Of a stretch of DNA of 64,000 bases, positions 1 through 12,321 are shown in pieces (the first letter of the stretch is position 1; every line of letters starts with the position of its first letter). Origin of the DNA: Hemicentrotus pulcherrimus (Eukaryota > Echinodermata > Echinoidea > Camarodonta > Strongylocentrotidae). The notes under the pieces were generated by a model. It was not told the origin of the DNA, searched no databases, and was given only the letters and a program-made list of their open reading frames with translations. Position numbers and translations under genes: made by a program. The DNA lies in contig BEXV01000033.1 in the NCBI GenBank assembly GCA_003118195.1, positions 109,711-173,710 on the forward strand, given 5' to 3'.

Positions 1-279
1 GAGAGAGAGAGAAAGAGAGAGAGTAAGAGATATCCTTCAACACTAATCTTTAGACACCTTTGGAAATTTGTGAAGTTGAGAGATACTCTTGTTTTTGGAC
101 TTATTCATTGTCTCATGCAAAAACAATTTTTTCTTCTCGTCTTTATCTTGGTACCTTTTATGAACTTCATTACTGCCTGTACATACTAAGCAGCACATCA
201 TCATTGATGTATGCTCGACCATTGCTTGTTCTGACTTCTAGTTCCTATAGAGTAATCATATTAAATTTCTGTTTTCCAG

Positions 280-3200
280 AACCAATGGTCGCCTCTAGAT
301 GCTAACCGTCATATAAGAAGATCCATCTGTTTGGCAGACAATCCTTTCAAACTAGAAGCGGAGTCTCTAGCCAAGCAACATCCTTGTTACCGTCGGTTAC
401 TACTCATCATTGATGAAGTGATACAGACTGAGCAGGACTATGTGCTAGCTCTCAAGTATATCCTAGAGGTAAGAACACATCCCTCAACTCATCCCTGACT
501 AATATTGCTCTTCATCAACAGTTTTACGAAATTGTATGTGAAGTCCAAGAGGCAACATTTTCTCCAGGTTGTGCACCATAGGAAGCAACCATATTTAAAG
601 AAATAGTTTTTTTTTTTTGGTATTTTTTCAAAAATAACCATTACTCTCATGTCTTCAAGCAATTGATTTATTTCTTAAGCATGTCTTTATTTACAATCTT
701 GTGTTTTATCTTTCTTTTTAATACTGAGTTTGTATTGTGTGGTCAACACACATGAACACATTGATCTGAATATGTAAATGCTTGTATGATTTTACAGAAT
801 TACGTTGTTGAGATGGACCGAGAGGACATCCCTCAAGCGTTAAGGGGTAAGAGAAGCACTGTGTTTGGTAACCTAGAGAAGATCTACCACTTTCATTCAA
901 GAGTGTTCCTACGGGAGCTCAAAGGGTCCATGACTACACCCCTACAGGTTGGACAGTGCTTCCTCAAACATGTAAGTACCAGGATGTACCACTAATCCTC
1001 TCAGTAGCTAACATTGTAAGAATTTCTCTTACTCTCAAACCTGATTGTATTATATTTCAGTCGTGTCAATCACTCATATTACTAATTTCCCTGGATGTTC
1101 TATATTAATTCCTTCAGAATTATCTTAAAAGTTTCATCGAAAACGAGAAAAAAGGTTCTGTCTTGCAGTCTGAATGCAGATTCTTACACTTAATCTTTTT
1201 TGGATACCGGTAGACCATGAAAATGATGCTAGTGGATGTCATTCCACATGAAATGAGTGTGAGAACAGAGAAGAACTATCTGCACTGTCTCTATTAGGGT
1301 TTCCTGATCTGATGTTATGAATGGTGCCCTCTGTTGTTGAAATCATCTATAGTCACTTCATAATATTGCAGAGGAGGGATATTCAGAACAAAAATGACTA
1401 GTTTTGATGTTGTACACCATAATAATATTCAGCTTTTATATAGCACTTAATACATCTCTGACGTCTCTAAGCGATTTAAAGATATACTTTAAAGATACCA
1501 TACAGGTCTTCATAACAAAAGCCTGAACCAGACTGGACTGAAAGCTCTCTTTTCAATGTTGTAACATTTCTCTTCCTTTTACTTGTATATACAGAGACAA
1601 GAGTTTGGTCTTTATGCCCTGTACAACATGAACAAACCACGGTCAGACAGTTTGCTAGCTGACTTTGGCCACTTCTTTAGGGTAAGTCATTTCAATTTAA
1701 AGACTGATTATGCTGTAATTTGTTCATTTTTTTATTACAATATTTTTCTTCTTTTTTAAAGCATATACAGTACTACATATTTTAAGATATTGTGGGCATG
1801 ACTACAATTCAAGCATTTGTATAATTATGTATTGGTGTTAAGTTCTCTCTTTTGTTGTTTGCTTTAGGTACAGTATGAAAGAATTATCATTATCATTATA
1901 CTTGGAAAGAGTATAAGAAACATTATGGAGCTGAGTATAATAATCAGTACATCATGTTATAGTAATAATATATCAGTACATCCTCGTTTGGTTTCATGCT
2001 GGAAATCTTGTCCAATGATTGATATATTACTAATGTGATACTTACAGAACAAACAGCGTCGTCTACAGGATAGCATGGATCTAGCTAGTTACCTCCTAAA
2101 GCCAGTCCAGAGACTAGGCAAATATGCTCTCCTCCTACGAGATCTCATCAGACAATGTGGAACCGAAGACCAGGAACAAAACCATCTCAGAGTGAGTACA
2201 TACCCTTCCAAATCATCTTAGACCTTTACCGTAATTGTTTTCTAAACATGATTTAAGAAACAAAATGTTACACCATCTAAGATATTAAGAGAGTCTGATA
2301 AAGGGTTATGGAAGTATGCCATACAGATATTGATGAATCATATGTCAATCTTATAATTAAATCAAAAATATGTTTTTATTTATTTTTCAGGCTGCGGAAG
2401 TGATGATTGAGTTTCAGATGAGACATGGTAATGATCTTCTAGCAATGGATTCTCTACAAGATTGTGATGTAAGTTAGCATTCATTAAATAAAAGTCGAAG
2501 ATCACTTTGAGACATTCTTCAAGACTGTTAAGAGGTACATGTAACATCTTGCAAAAAGAAACTTATTCAAGCGTAATTATCAAGCTTTGTCAACTTGAAA
2601 AATTGAAAAATTTAAAGTACTCTCCATTTTCCTTTTCAGTTTGATTATTCTTATTTTGATTGAAAAATATTTGGGAGGCAAAATTAAATAAATTGCAGTG
2701 AAAATAAAGTTTTAAAAATGCTATTCTTGGAGTGAATAGAATTTATTAAACCATATACATTTAAAAGCAAAACATACAATAGAAAATAGAAGACTTAAAA
2801 CATGCAAAATAAAAAGCAAATATATGGTCAGGATCACAAAGAAGCAAATTGCTTATAAATAGGCCCCAACAAAAAACAAATAAAATTAAATATAATTCAG
2901 TCACTTCTTTGAAAAAAATACTTTCTTCTTATCTTGTTCTTATTATTGCAACATTTTACGTAATGTCGAACCACATTTCCATATCTGTTCATCTTGATTA
3001 TATACTTGAGATTGTATATGGATCTTACTTTTATATCAACTTAATCTGATGTTCACAAAAAGTTAACTTTATAATGTTCTTTCACATTAAGAAATGCATA
3101 TTTTTCTACTGTCTTTTATTTGTCTGTCACAAACTATCATGCTTTAAAGATAACAATGATCAGCCTCCTTCTATGTTAATAGCTGTGTGTTATTTCACAG

Positions 3201-6200
3201 TAATGGGTTATGAATTAGTCTTGACATTTTTTGTAAGTAGTAATTATCTTTTTAGAATGTACAAGTAAAGATATTACAATATTGCTGCAGGGGGATCAAA
3301 ATCTTTTAAGAGAATCTAAAAAGAAATGAAAAGCATAAATGATATTCATGAATTCATTTCCTTTAGAGGATTATGAAGCAGTGAAGTGCACTCCATCTAG
3401 AAAACCAATCAATCATAAGATTTTTGAATGTGACCTCATTTTGACTAAAAACTTCATTTCAGATGAAATGTGATCGGAAGGTCAGCCTTTGTCATATCTT
3501 GGTTCCTTAATATCACTGGTCATGTGATCAATCAAGTGTATTACAAAACACTTTTCCTTTTACAGCAATGACAGCATTTTCTTACAAATCAGCCAAATTA
3601 TCAATCACCATTCTCCTAGCTTTATTGCAAAATATCAGCACTTACCTCTACTGGCTACCCTCCAATTACTGAATGCAAGAATGTATGTAGAGATCTCCCT
3701 TTCTCCATGCCTGCTTTGATGAAGGGTTGGATGAATGTATGACAAGATACAAACATGAACGTCAGGTTATGTAAAGCACTGTATCCATTATACTATAGAT
3801 AATGCATTGCTATTCAATCTCATACACAGTCTACATGTATGTGTGCTGGATAAGCACAGACTATAGCAGTATTCAACTATCTGTCTTTAAAACACTGTGT
3901 CCAGATTCTCAAAACAGCTTTTCATCTGACGAAAACTCTGTATCAGGATGATGTAGAAAAACAAAAAACACATGGATATTGAAATATAAAGATATAATTC
4001 CATTTCATCTTTTACTTTTCTTTTTAGGTCAATTTGAGAGAACAAGGTGAACTTATCAGACAGGTATGTATTAGTTTGAAGCATTCTTGCAATTAAAAGA
4101 TTGTCTTTGTTTTATCTTACATGACATTACTTGGCTGTAAAGAGTCATATTAAACTTAAAGGAAAAGAATTTCACCTAAATGAATGAATGAGCAGTAAAT
4201 GAAACAGTGTATATGCAAACAAATAAGTGAAATTTCAGCTCTTAAAATAAGATCAGGTACATTGATACATGAAGAATCTTACAAAAAACAAAAATGTTCA
4301 TTTTTATTGTATTTTTAAGTTTCAAAGAACCAATAAAGCTCCTTGGATTCTGAAAGACTCATTCTGGAAGGATCTTGTGTTCACAATTAATTCAAATACA
4401 AAATTTAAAAAGAACATTTATTTTTTTCTTTTTTCTTTCTTGATTTTAAAATCAATGTTTATTTGTGTTGTTGTTCTCAGGCTGAGTTCTTGGTGTATCG
4501 TGGGATCAGGAAGTGCGTACGTCATGTATTCTTGTTTGAAGATCTGATTCTGTTCAGTAAACCTAAGAAGACAAGTAAAGGACATGATGTCTACCAGTAC
4601 AAGTTCAGTCTCAAGGTAAGACCAAGAACCTCTTTCACAAAGCCTTTGTTCAATGACAAATGACAACAAAATCAGTGACAAATCTGTTGATAACCAATCA
4701 GAAGCAGGGATTTCAGTAGCTTATAACACAAACTGTCATTTATTACTGATGACAAGTTTTTTGAAACGCCCCCCAACATAAGTTCATTCAGAAGGATTGT
4801 TCAACTTTCCTGTACAGTGTGAGTCAAAAAAAAGTTTACACCTAGACAATTGCTAATTATTTTAAAATCATCTATGAACAGTAAATTATTATTCATCTTA
4901 TGAAAGAGTGTTTTATCCAAAATCATTTGGTACCATTTTTATGTAGTATGTGTTCACGCTTGGATGAACAGGAGGCATTGTTTGCAAGAGTGCAAATATC
5001 GACTTGCGCCAAAGTTGCTTATTTGATGTTTGAAAAAAACAATTTGGATTTTGGTATTCATTCTCTCAATCCGCTAATCCCAACATAATACGTACTGTAG
5101 GCATCACTTTGGAGCAAGTCGATTTTTGCACTTTAGCAAACAATGCCTCCTGTTCATCCAAGCGTGATCACATACCACACAAAATGATACCAAATGATTT
5201 GGGATAAAACACTCTTTCATAAAATGTATAATAATTTAATGTTCCTAGATGGTTTTTAAAATAATGAGCAATTTTCTAGGTGTAAACTTTTTTTTGACTC
5301 ACACGGTATAGTACCACATGTCATATGTGTATTTGAAGATGAAAAACGGCTGCTCTGTTTTACTATTTGCATTTTTTTTTTCACTTCTTATTTTATCAAA
5401 TCAAAGAAAATATAAACTTCTAGTATGTGAGCCTGAAGTAGAACTGTATCTCCATATTGCTTCTGTGAGTTGCAGTAATTTATGAACAACATAAATGACT
5501 TAATGCTTCATTAAGAAAAACTGATTAAGACTTTATACAGAGATGTACAGATAATGTATTTCACTGCATACAAATGTTATTTGTTGTATTGACTCTCCTC
5601 ACATCTCTCTTCTTACAGATGTCAGACATCGGTCTGACGGAGAGCATTGGAGAGACCGGGACTAAGTTTGAGGTTTGGTTTCGAAGACGCAAATCAACAG
5701 ACAAGGCTTACACCATGCAGGCAAGGTCTCCTCAGATCAAGAGAGTCTGGACAACTGAGATCAGTAGACTACTATGGCATCAGGCACTCAAGAGTAAAGG
5801 TGATTAAACAGCAATGGAATACTGACCATGGAAATCATCAATACCAGGGACAAATGAATACCTACAAGGGGGATAGAATTATGAGATGTTAACTGTAGTT
5901 CCTTGTTAATAGATTAGTCCATTTTTACCCAGTTTTAAGTCGCATCAGTCTCAGTGTTCCATGTATTTATATATGTATTTGTTTAATATAATCTATGTCC
6001 CATATTTAGAACAAATGAATACATTTATTTTTGAAGAATTGACCAAACTTCCATAAGATGTTAACTATGTATTTTGTTGTTATTTCCAGAAACCCGTCAG
6101 CATGAACTCTCATCACTTGGATTCTCTAGTAGACAGTCGTTTGATATCAAGCCTAGTCAAGATAGGATTCATGATAGAGCTGTCAATCTCAAAGGTGAGT

Positions 6201-7460
6201 ACACCCTGCCGTCTCTTATAATGACTCTAATATCAATCAAGGCAATTCCCCCATGAAAAAGATTAGCAGACATTAGCAGAACTTTATGAGTTGACTTTAC
6301 ATAGAGATTTAGTATTTGAAAGAAAATAATAATTTCTTTGACAATTTTCCCCTCTAAAGTTAGAATAATCTCATATAAGGGGGACAAATTCTGTTCCTAA
6401 AAAGCTTTTTTTAAACTCCAAGAAGCATGAATCTATGTTGCTGCATCCCTCAAATAACCCTTTTATATCTGTAGTCTAAAATTGGCTTGCTTTTTGAAAG
6501 TACACACAAATAGCCTTTGGTAAGTTTTGTAATAATGTTTTCTGTGTTTCTTTGTTCTTCTGCCTGTAGCTCCCAGATCAAGGAACTCAATAGCCATCTC
6601 ATCATTCAGTTCAACGAACAAACTCTTTGATGCATCAGCCTTCTCTTCCATGACCAACCTGATGACAACTCATACATCATCATCATCCTCCTCCTACTAC
6701 TCATCTCCATCTCGTCGCTTCTCTCTGGCCGGTTCCTTGTCTCTAGCAGGGTACAACATCCCTGAGATGGGTGAGAGTGGGATAGAGTTCCCTCCTCAGA
6801 GACCTACAGCAGCTATCAGTCCTACTAACACACTCCAAGGTACAGACAGTAGTGGAGACAGTAGTGCCTTCAGAGGGGACAACGTAGCCCCAGTATCACC
6901 CGTTTCCGGGGTAACGATGCGGCATGGTGATGCAAGGGGCAGGAGTCCCTTTGTGAGGAGTGTCCCATCACCTAGGAGTTCTCAGATTTACCAGGAGACT
7001 ATGTTTACATCAGAAGTAAGGACGATGAGTGTCAGTTCACTTCATTCAGAGGCTGCTACTGTGGAAACCGTCGCCAGTCAGAGAAGATCACAGAGAAGGA
7101 GTAATCAGTTTGTCACAGCGGTGAGTCATCCAAAGATTTAGCAGGTTTCAAAGCTCTAACAAGATTTGTAGATGGAAAGGACATTTTAAAGAAGAGACAA
7201 GATAAATCAAGATAAATGTATGATCGCATAATGGTGTTAAATGAACCCTGTATGAAAATCCTCACAGGAGCCTCAGGAAGAATATCATCGAAGATGATGA
7301 GGCTTCCATGGATAAAAAGTTTTTTATCCTTATTATTACAAGAGAATTTTAATGAAGTTTGCCTTATAGTGGAATAGTAGAAGCTATTTCTTGCTCCTTC
7401 CTGGACTTTGATTTTCTAATTAATTGAGTGTTTCATACTTTCTTCTACCACCAGGTATGA
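280..7460 (+). CDS. PLEKHG4: Dbl-family RhoGEF (DH-PH), PLEKHG4/ARHGEF40-like, 5' part missing
   Basis: Rho guanine-nucleotide exchange factor, predicted to load GTP onto a Rho-family GTPase at membrane or actin sites. Exons read from the sequence, all with AG/GT borders and one continuous frame: 280-468, 798-971, 1595-1681, 2048-2191, 2391-2468, 4028-4063, 4481-4615, 5619-5799, 6090-6194, 6570-7120 and a last exon from 7455. They give about 561 residues, numbered here from the first visible exon. The DH domain spans about 40-225. Its CR1 helix contains QTEQDYVLALKYILE, with the conserved Glu, and CR3 reads SYLLKPVQRLGKYALLLRDL (about 164-183). The PH domain spans about 226-345, with the invariant C-helix Trp in RVWTTEI (W325). 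LYALYNMNKPRSD and RSRNSIAIS match what I recall of PLEKHG4/ARHGEF40/PLEKHG4B rather than Trio, Dbs or Vav. The tail is Ser/Pro-rich and likely disordered. N-terminal exons, where the family carries spectrin-like/CRAL-TRIO regions, lie outside the window. The stop at 7458-7460 depends on the acceptor used. The family call is firm; the exact paralogue is less so. Confidence 0.85.
1421..1490 (-). mobile_element. Degraded SINE-like 3' tail, antisense
   Basis: The intron between the second and third RhoGEF exons has a segment reading aataatattcagcttttat, then a degraded 'atagcacttaatacatc' and 'ctaagcgatttaaag'. It resembles the reverse complement of the 'agcgctatataaaa...attattatt' end shared by many marine-invertebrate tRNA-derived SINEs. 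No 5' tRNA-like head is seen, so this would be a truncated tail. The identification is from memory of the motif, not a search. Confidence 0.35.
4813..5308. mobile_element. Palindromic MITE with TA target duplication
   Basis: A nearly 500-bp element in the RhoGEF intron 4616-5618. The left end is CAGTGTGAGTC followed by an A run and GTTTACACCTAG. The right end is CTAGGTGTAAAC, a T run and GACTCACACGG, its inverse. Both ends are flanked by TA (4813-4814 and 5307-5308). The inverted arms are about 200 bp each: CCTCCTGTTCATCCAAGCGT on the right mirrors the left arm at about 4960-4980. They surround a loop of under 100 bp. No transposase frame is present. CAGTG-type ends with TA duplication are typical of Tc1/mariner-driven non-autonomous elements. 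The arms have diverged only modestly. Confidence 0.85.
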
Positions 7461-9030
7461 GGCCGAGAAGGAAGAACACCTTGAACTGAAATGCTGATGT
7501 TATCCTCATGACGTTGGCACCCGATGTATCCTTCGAGACAGGTATCATCATAGGCATACAGGACACCCTCTATGTTCAACATGGTTCATCTCAGCCTGGA
7601 TCGCATTCCTGTCCTGTCATTCCTTTCTTAGAGGGTATCCTCCAAGGTTTTGCTGAAGATGGATATTTATTACTCTGATAATTCAGCAGCTTTTAAAGAT
7701 GATTTTAAACTTGTAATCTAAGCCAAGGAATTATTTCATTATTGGTACAGAATATTTATTGAGATATGCCATAGATGTCTCCTACTAGCTTCCCAAAGCA
7801 TATAATGCTGCTCTCCTGGCTTTCCATAAGTCACGATGCTGCTGTACTCTTTTAGACAACTTTCACATACTTGTATGTTTCTGATACCATTAATTAGTAT
7901 ATGATTCTCTACACAATAGCTTGTGCTTTTAACTCATTAAGGCACATTTGTTTTTATCATTCCTTTCGTAAAGGAAGTAGTATCAACCCTATTTTCAAGC
8001 ACACACATCATCCCTCGATTACAAGCATTAACAGAGGATTCCCTGACATATCGCTGGTACACCAATGCATCATCATGCAGGATGAGCTTGGTGATATCGT
8101 CAGCGTTAGATGGATGATAATTAGGGACCCATGTCATGATAAAGGCAAAAAAATCAGTCTTCAAAGATCTTTTTACAGATATTTGTACCTTACTTCTACA
8201 TTGTAGTTGTATCTATCTGGACCCATAGATGTAAAGCTACCTCTTTTGTACATCCATTCAGTTTTAGTGAACCAAACCCAGGTATAGATAAATGTTAAGA
8301 TGGTGCTATTTTATTGGTAGATTGTTAATTTGTGTAATCACACGATTGGTCTTTATCTGATGGTGATGATGTCACAAAGGAGATATTTTGATAAGTATAA
8401 ATGAAGTGTAATCGGTAAAGGTGACATAACAGTGGAGTTCATTGTAACTCATACTCAGATCATTAATGATTATTAAGGAATTCTTTAGCATTATTTATAA
8501 CATGACTTTATGTAATGACATTGAGATGTAATGTATGTCTTCCTTCCTATAAGTGTGCCTTGACGACTAGAACAACGCTCTCCCTGATGCTGCAAGATTA
8601 ATTATGCAGCATGTTATGTACATGTATCGTAGAGCTTCAAATTCCATTGTCTTTTGATAAGATATATATGTTAAGCAACATATACGAATGTCAAGCAACA
8701 GTATTCCATCTGAAGTCATTTATGGTAAACTATGCAGTATATGAAGCAATCAACTCTTGTTGTTGGTTTGTATGTGATCTAATGTATTCATGAGTGTTCT
8801 GTGTAGAATCGTATATGTTTGGTAGAATGTGTATTTATTTGAGTATTGTGTGTAACTCCAGATAGACAAAGTCTTCCATTGAAGACTAAGGGCACGTTAG
8901 AATGAAGCTTCTCAGACCCAGTATACATGCATAAAGAATAGTGGAAGAAAGATCATGATTGTACTGAAGAATATCAATATTGGTTGTTCTGGAATCAATT
9001 AAAGTTTATATCATGATTTAATAATCAATC
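7461..9030 (+). other. Probable 3'UTR of the RhoGEF gene
   Basis: AT-rich sequence after the stop codon in the last exon, with no further coding exon visible. An ATTAAA at 8998-9003, a common variant polyadenylation signal, is the first reasonable candidate for the transcript end. A canonical AATAAA at 10224-10229 lies beyond a microsatellite and a repeat tail and is less likely. Short open frames here (for example 7901-8206) have no recognisable domains. Confidence 0.45.
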
Positions 9031-9762
9031 ATTCTAGATGGCAAATGACTTGGAAATCAGATGTGATTTTCATATATGTACTAACTATTATTATCTAGGC
9101 AAAGTGATTAGTTCTTCTCTGTACACCTAACTATTTTAAACTTGTGCTAGACATGTAGGACAATGCTTTGACTATGTGACAGAAATAACTTGACTAATGT
9201 AACATAAAAGTAAATATCAAAACTAATCATAATTATAATTTTCACTGAGACTGAAAAGCCGCATAATGCACACAAATAGATGAAATCTATATGTAATACT
9301 AAACATCCTTACGATTCAGAATTTCCTTTTTCTGAATAATTTTGACAAGTCTTCTTCATTAAGCATTTATATAACGAGAGGTGTGCTAAAGAAAGTTATT
9401 TATTCCAATTTGAATGAAAAGAAGATATCTAACATATTACAAACCTTCCTAACAAAGCAGATGAAAGCCTTTCAAGTTGTTTTTATAGCAGTACTTAGAA
9501 GTATTCCCTGACCTAAAATATTCACTTTATTCTTGAGTAATATGACCTCGGCTTAGTTTTAGAACCTTGTATATGTTTGTATTATTCTACATTTATATGT
9601 AACCTGTACATTACTGTCCAGTCAATATAACTTATAACTTGGACATAAGAAATTCAGATTAAAATTGCTAGAAACTAGAAAGATGTCATAAAATACATAT
9701 ATGCTTATGTGTACTGTGCATTTGAATGTTGAATGACTGATTGATAGAATTTGTGCTTGAGT

Positions 9763-9847
9763 GAGAGGGAGAAGGGGAGAGACAAAGAGAGAGAAAGGGG
9801 GAGGGGAGGGGGAGAGAAAGATAAGAGTTAGACAGAAGAGCGAGAGG

Positions 9848-9904
<57 letters not shown>

Positions 9905-10020
9905 GGAAAGAGGGAGAGAGGAGAGAGAGAAGTGGGGAAGAGTTAGAAGATAGAAAAGAGAAAGAAAGAGAGAGAGAGAGAGAGTGAGGGGGTGGGAGGG
10001 AGGAAGGGGAGACTGGGAGT
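9763..10020 (+). repeat. Long GA-rich polypurine tract
   Basis: About 255 bases that are almost entirely purine on the + strand, mixing (GA)n, GGGA and AAAG segments, with few pyrimidine interruptions. It lies between the RhoGEF 3' end and the SINE-like tail at about 10075. Open frames across it (both strands) are simple-sequence artefacts. Confidence 0.95.
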
Positions 10021-10074
10021 GAAAAACAGCAGCATTATCTAGGTATTCTAAAATTAAGAGTCGGTGGTAATACA

Positions 10075-10122
10075 ACAGTGTTGTGAGCGCTATATAAAAA
10101 TTAAATATTATTATTGTTATTC
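10075..10122 (+). mobile_element. SINE-like 3' tail ending in ATT repeats
   Basis: Reads gtgttgtgagcgctatataa, then aaattaaatattattattgttatt. The 'gcgctatataaa' motif followed by ATT repeats is the characteristic tail of a widespread class of invertebrate SINEs. The body of the element is not seen: the polypurine tract lies directly upstream, so the copy is truncated or has been replaced by the microsatellite. Confidence 0.4.
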
Positions 10123-10550
10123 ATATGTGTACTTTAACTTTTGAAGGAAAAATAACCTCAATGTTTAGCCCTGTAACTCTACATACTTAAGTGCTTATAA
10201 AAAGTGGAAAGTTTTAAGTAAGCAATAAAGAAAAGGAGAGAAAGAACTTCAAAGACTTTGGCTTACATGTTATCACAGTGATTTGCACCTGATTTTCTAA
10301 GTGCATTCTCACAAAGTGTGATGAAACAAGATGAAATTGTCTTATTTAATTACATTATTAAAAGGTGCCCTAATTCTTTCTAAAAGTCAGTTATCGTTTC
10401 CTTAAAGCTTGTCTGCACTAGTTTGGCTAGGGGGGATTAGACCTCCCTGCAAAGTCACTGACGGGTGGTTATCACATCAAATCAGCTCTCAATTAACATA
10501 AGAAAAAGCGGATCATGGGGGACCAACAGGCACCCATTAGGCTTGTTGCT

Positions 10551-10782
10551 ACACAGTGTGTCCCAGAAAAAACGAAACCGATTTGGATCCATGACGAAAC
10601 CTCATATCGAACGTGATTTAAAGCCCCACTGTACTACTTATAGCTACTTGCACCCTCAATACATCAATAATTCTCGGTTTTGTTTTTTCTTGGATGCACT
10701 GTATTGAGGGTGCAAGTAGCTATAAGTAGTACAGTGGGGCTTTAAAACACGTTCGATATGAGGTTTCGTCATGGATCCAAAT
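10551..10782. mobile_element. Foldback (palindromic) MITE, one end truncated
   Basis: Two 82-bp arms, 10581-10662 and 10701-10782, are near-perfect inverted copies: ATTTGGATCCATGACGAAAC on the left is GTTTCGTCATGGATCCAAAT on the right. The loop is only about 38 bp. The left side continues outward to ACACAGTGTGTCCCAGAAAA, a CAGTG-type transposon terminus, but the matching right terminus is absent after position 10782. The arms also share GCAAGTAGCTATAAGTAGTA. There is no coding capacity. Arm identity is very high, so insertion or arm homogenisation is recent. Confidence 0.8.
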
Positions 10783-11334
10783 CATTGAATAGTATGTTCA
10801 TATGTTCTCCCACTATCACGAGGTGGAATGCTTCATAGGATTATTCTGCTTTTTAACATAAGGAAGACTTTGATTCATATACCTAGATATTAAATGAAGC
10901 TGAGAATGAAGTCAAATACTAATTAGCAATGCATAGATTGCCACCTTAATCCTCCTAAAGCCATCTACCCACTCGACATATGAATAGTTTAATTTCCATA
11001 TATTCTAAGCTAGCTTCATATACAACTTATAGAAAAATATTGATCATAAACGGAGATTAACTTGAGGAGGATTGAGGTATCATCAGAGCAACTTCACAGT
11101 GATATTCTTTTCTTTAATCATCATCATCATCATGAAGATCCAAGTTAAGACAGCTTAACTTAAATTCCATCCTGTTTCAAGGAAGGTTATTAAACATACC
11201 CTAGGTCATTTATCATTTATCAATACAAATGTTATCATTCACATCATTCCAATAAATTCAATCACCATCAGTGCATTACTTTCACCCTCTACCATTAGCA
11301 CTACCACCACCACCATCTTCATCATTATCATCAC
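10783..11334. other. Intergenic sequence with CATCAT/CACCAC repeats
   Basis: No gene is seen. The last 100 bases become rich in ATC and ACC trinucleotides, leading into the assembly gap. Confidence 0.6.
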
Positions 11335-12321
11335 NNNNNNNNNNNNNNNNNNNNNNNNNNNNNNNNNNNNNNNNNNNNNNNNNNNNNNNNNNNNNNNNNN
11401 NNNNNNNNNNNNNNNNNNNNNNNNNNNNNNNNNNNNNNNNNNNNNNNNNNNNNNNNNNNNNNNNNNNNNNNNNNNNNNNNNNNNNNNNNNNNNNNNNNNN
11501 NNNNNNNNNNNNNNNNNNNNNNNNNNNNNNNNNNNNNNNNNNNNNNNNNNNNNNNNNNNNNNNNNNNNNNNNNNNNNNNNNNNNNNNNNNNNNNNNNNNN
11601 NNNNNNNNNNNNNNNNNNNNNNNNNNNNNNNNNNNNNNNNNNNNNNNNNNNNNNNNNNNNNNNNNNNNNNNNNNNNNNNNNNNNNNNNNNNNNNNNNNNN
11701 NNNNNNNNNNNNNNNNNNNNNNNNNNNNNNNNNNNNNNNNNNNNNNNNNNNNNNNNNNNNNNNNNNNNNNNNNNNNNNNNNNNNNNNNNNNNNNNNNNNN
11801 NNNNNNNNNNNNNNNNNNNNNNNNNNNNNNNNNNNNNNNNNNNNNNNNNNNNNNNNNNNNNNNNNNNNNNNNNNNNNNNNNNNNNNNNNNNNNNNNNNNN
11901 NNNNNNNNNNNNNNNNNNNNNNNNNNNNNNNNNNNNNNNNNNNNNNNNNNNNNNNNNNNNNNNNNNNNNNNNNNNNNNNNNNNNNNNNNNNNNNNNNNNN
12001 NNNNNNNNNNNNNNNNNNNNNNNNNNNNNNNNNNNNNNNNNNNNNNNNNNNNNNNNNNNNNNNNNNNNNNNNNNNNNNNNNNNNNNNNNNNNNNNNNNNN
12101 NNNNNNNNNNNNNNNNNNNNNNNNNNNNNNNNNNNNNNNNNNNNNNNNNNNNNNNNNNNNNNNNNNNNNNNNNNNNNNNNNNNNNNNNNNNNNNNNNNNN
12201 NNNNNNNNNNNNNNNNNNNNNNNNNNNNNNNNNNNNNNNNNNNNNNNNNNNNNNNNNNNNNNNNNNNNNNNNNNNNNNNNNNNNNNNNNNNNNNNNNNNN
12301 NNNNNNNNNNNNNNNNNNNNN
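11335..12321. other. Assembly gap (987 N)
   Basis: A run of N. Both sides are trinucleotide- and minisatellite-rich, so the gap probably represents unresolved tandem repeat, and its stated size may be an estimate. The long open frames crossing it are artefacts. Confidence 0.98.

Noticed and set aside
1..279. Frame 60-305 as an upstream RhoGEF exon
   Set aside because: The sequence before 280 ends in a typical intron 3' end, and the frame does not continue into the coding frame of exon 280-468.
9686..10075. 129-codon Ser/Leu-rich and 61-codon Arg/Glu-rich frames
   Set aside because: Translations of the GA/CT microsatellite.
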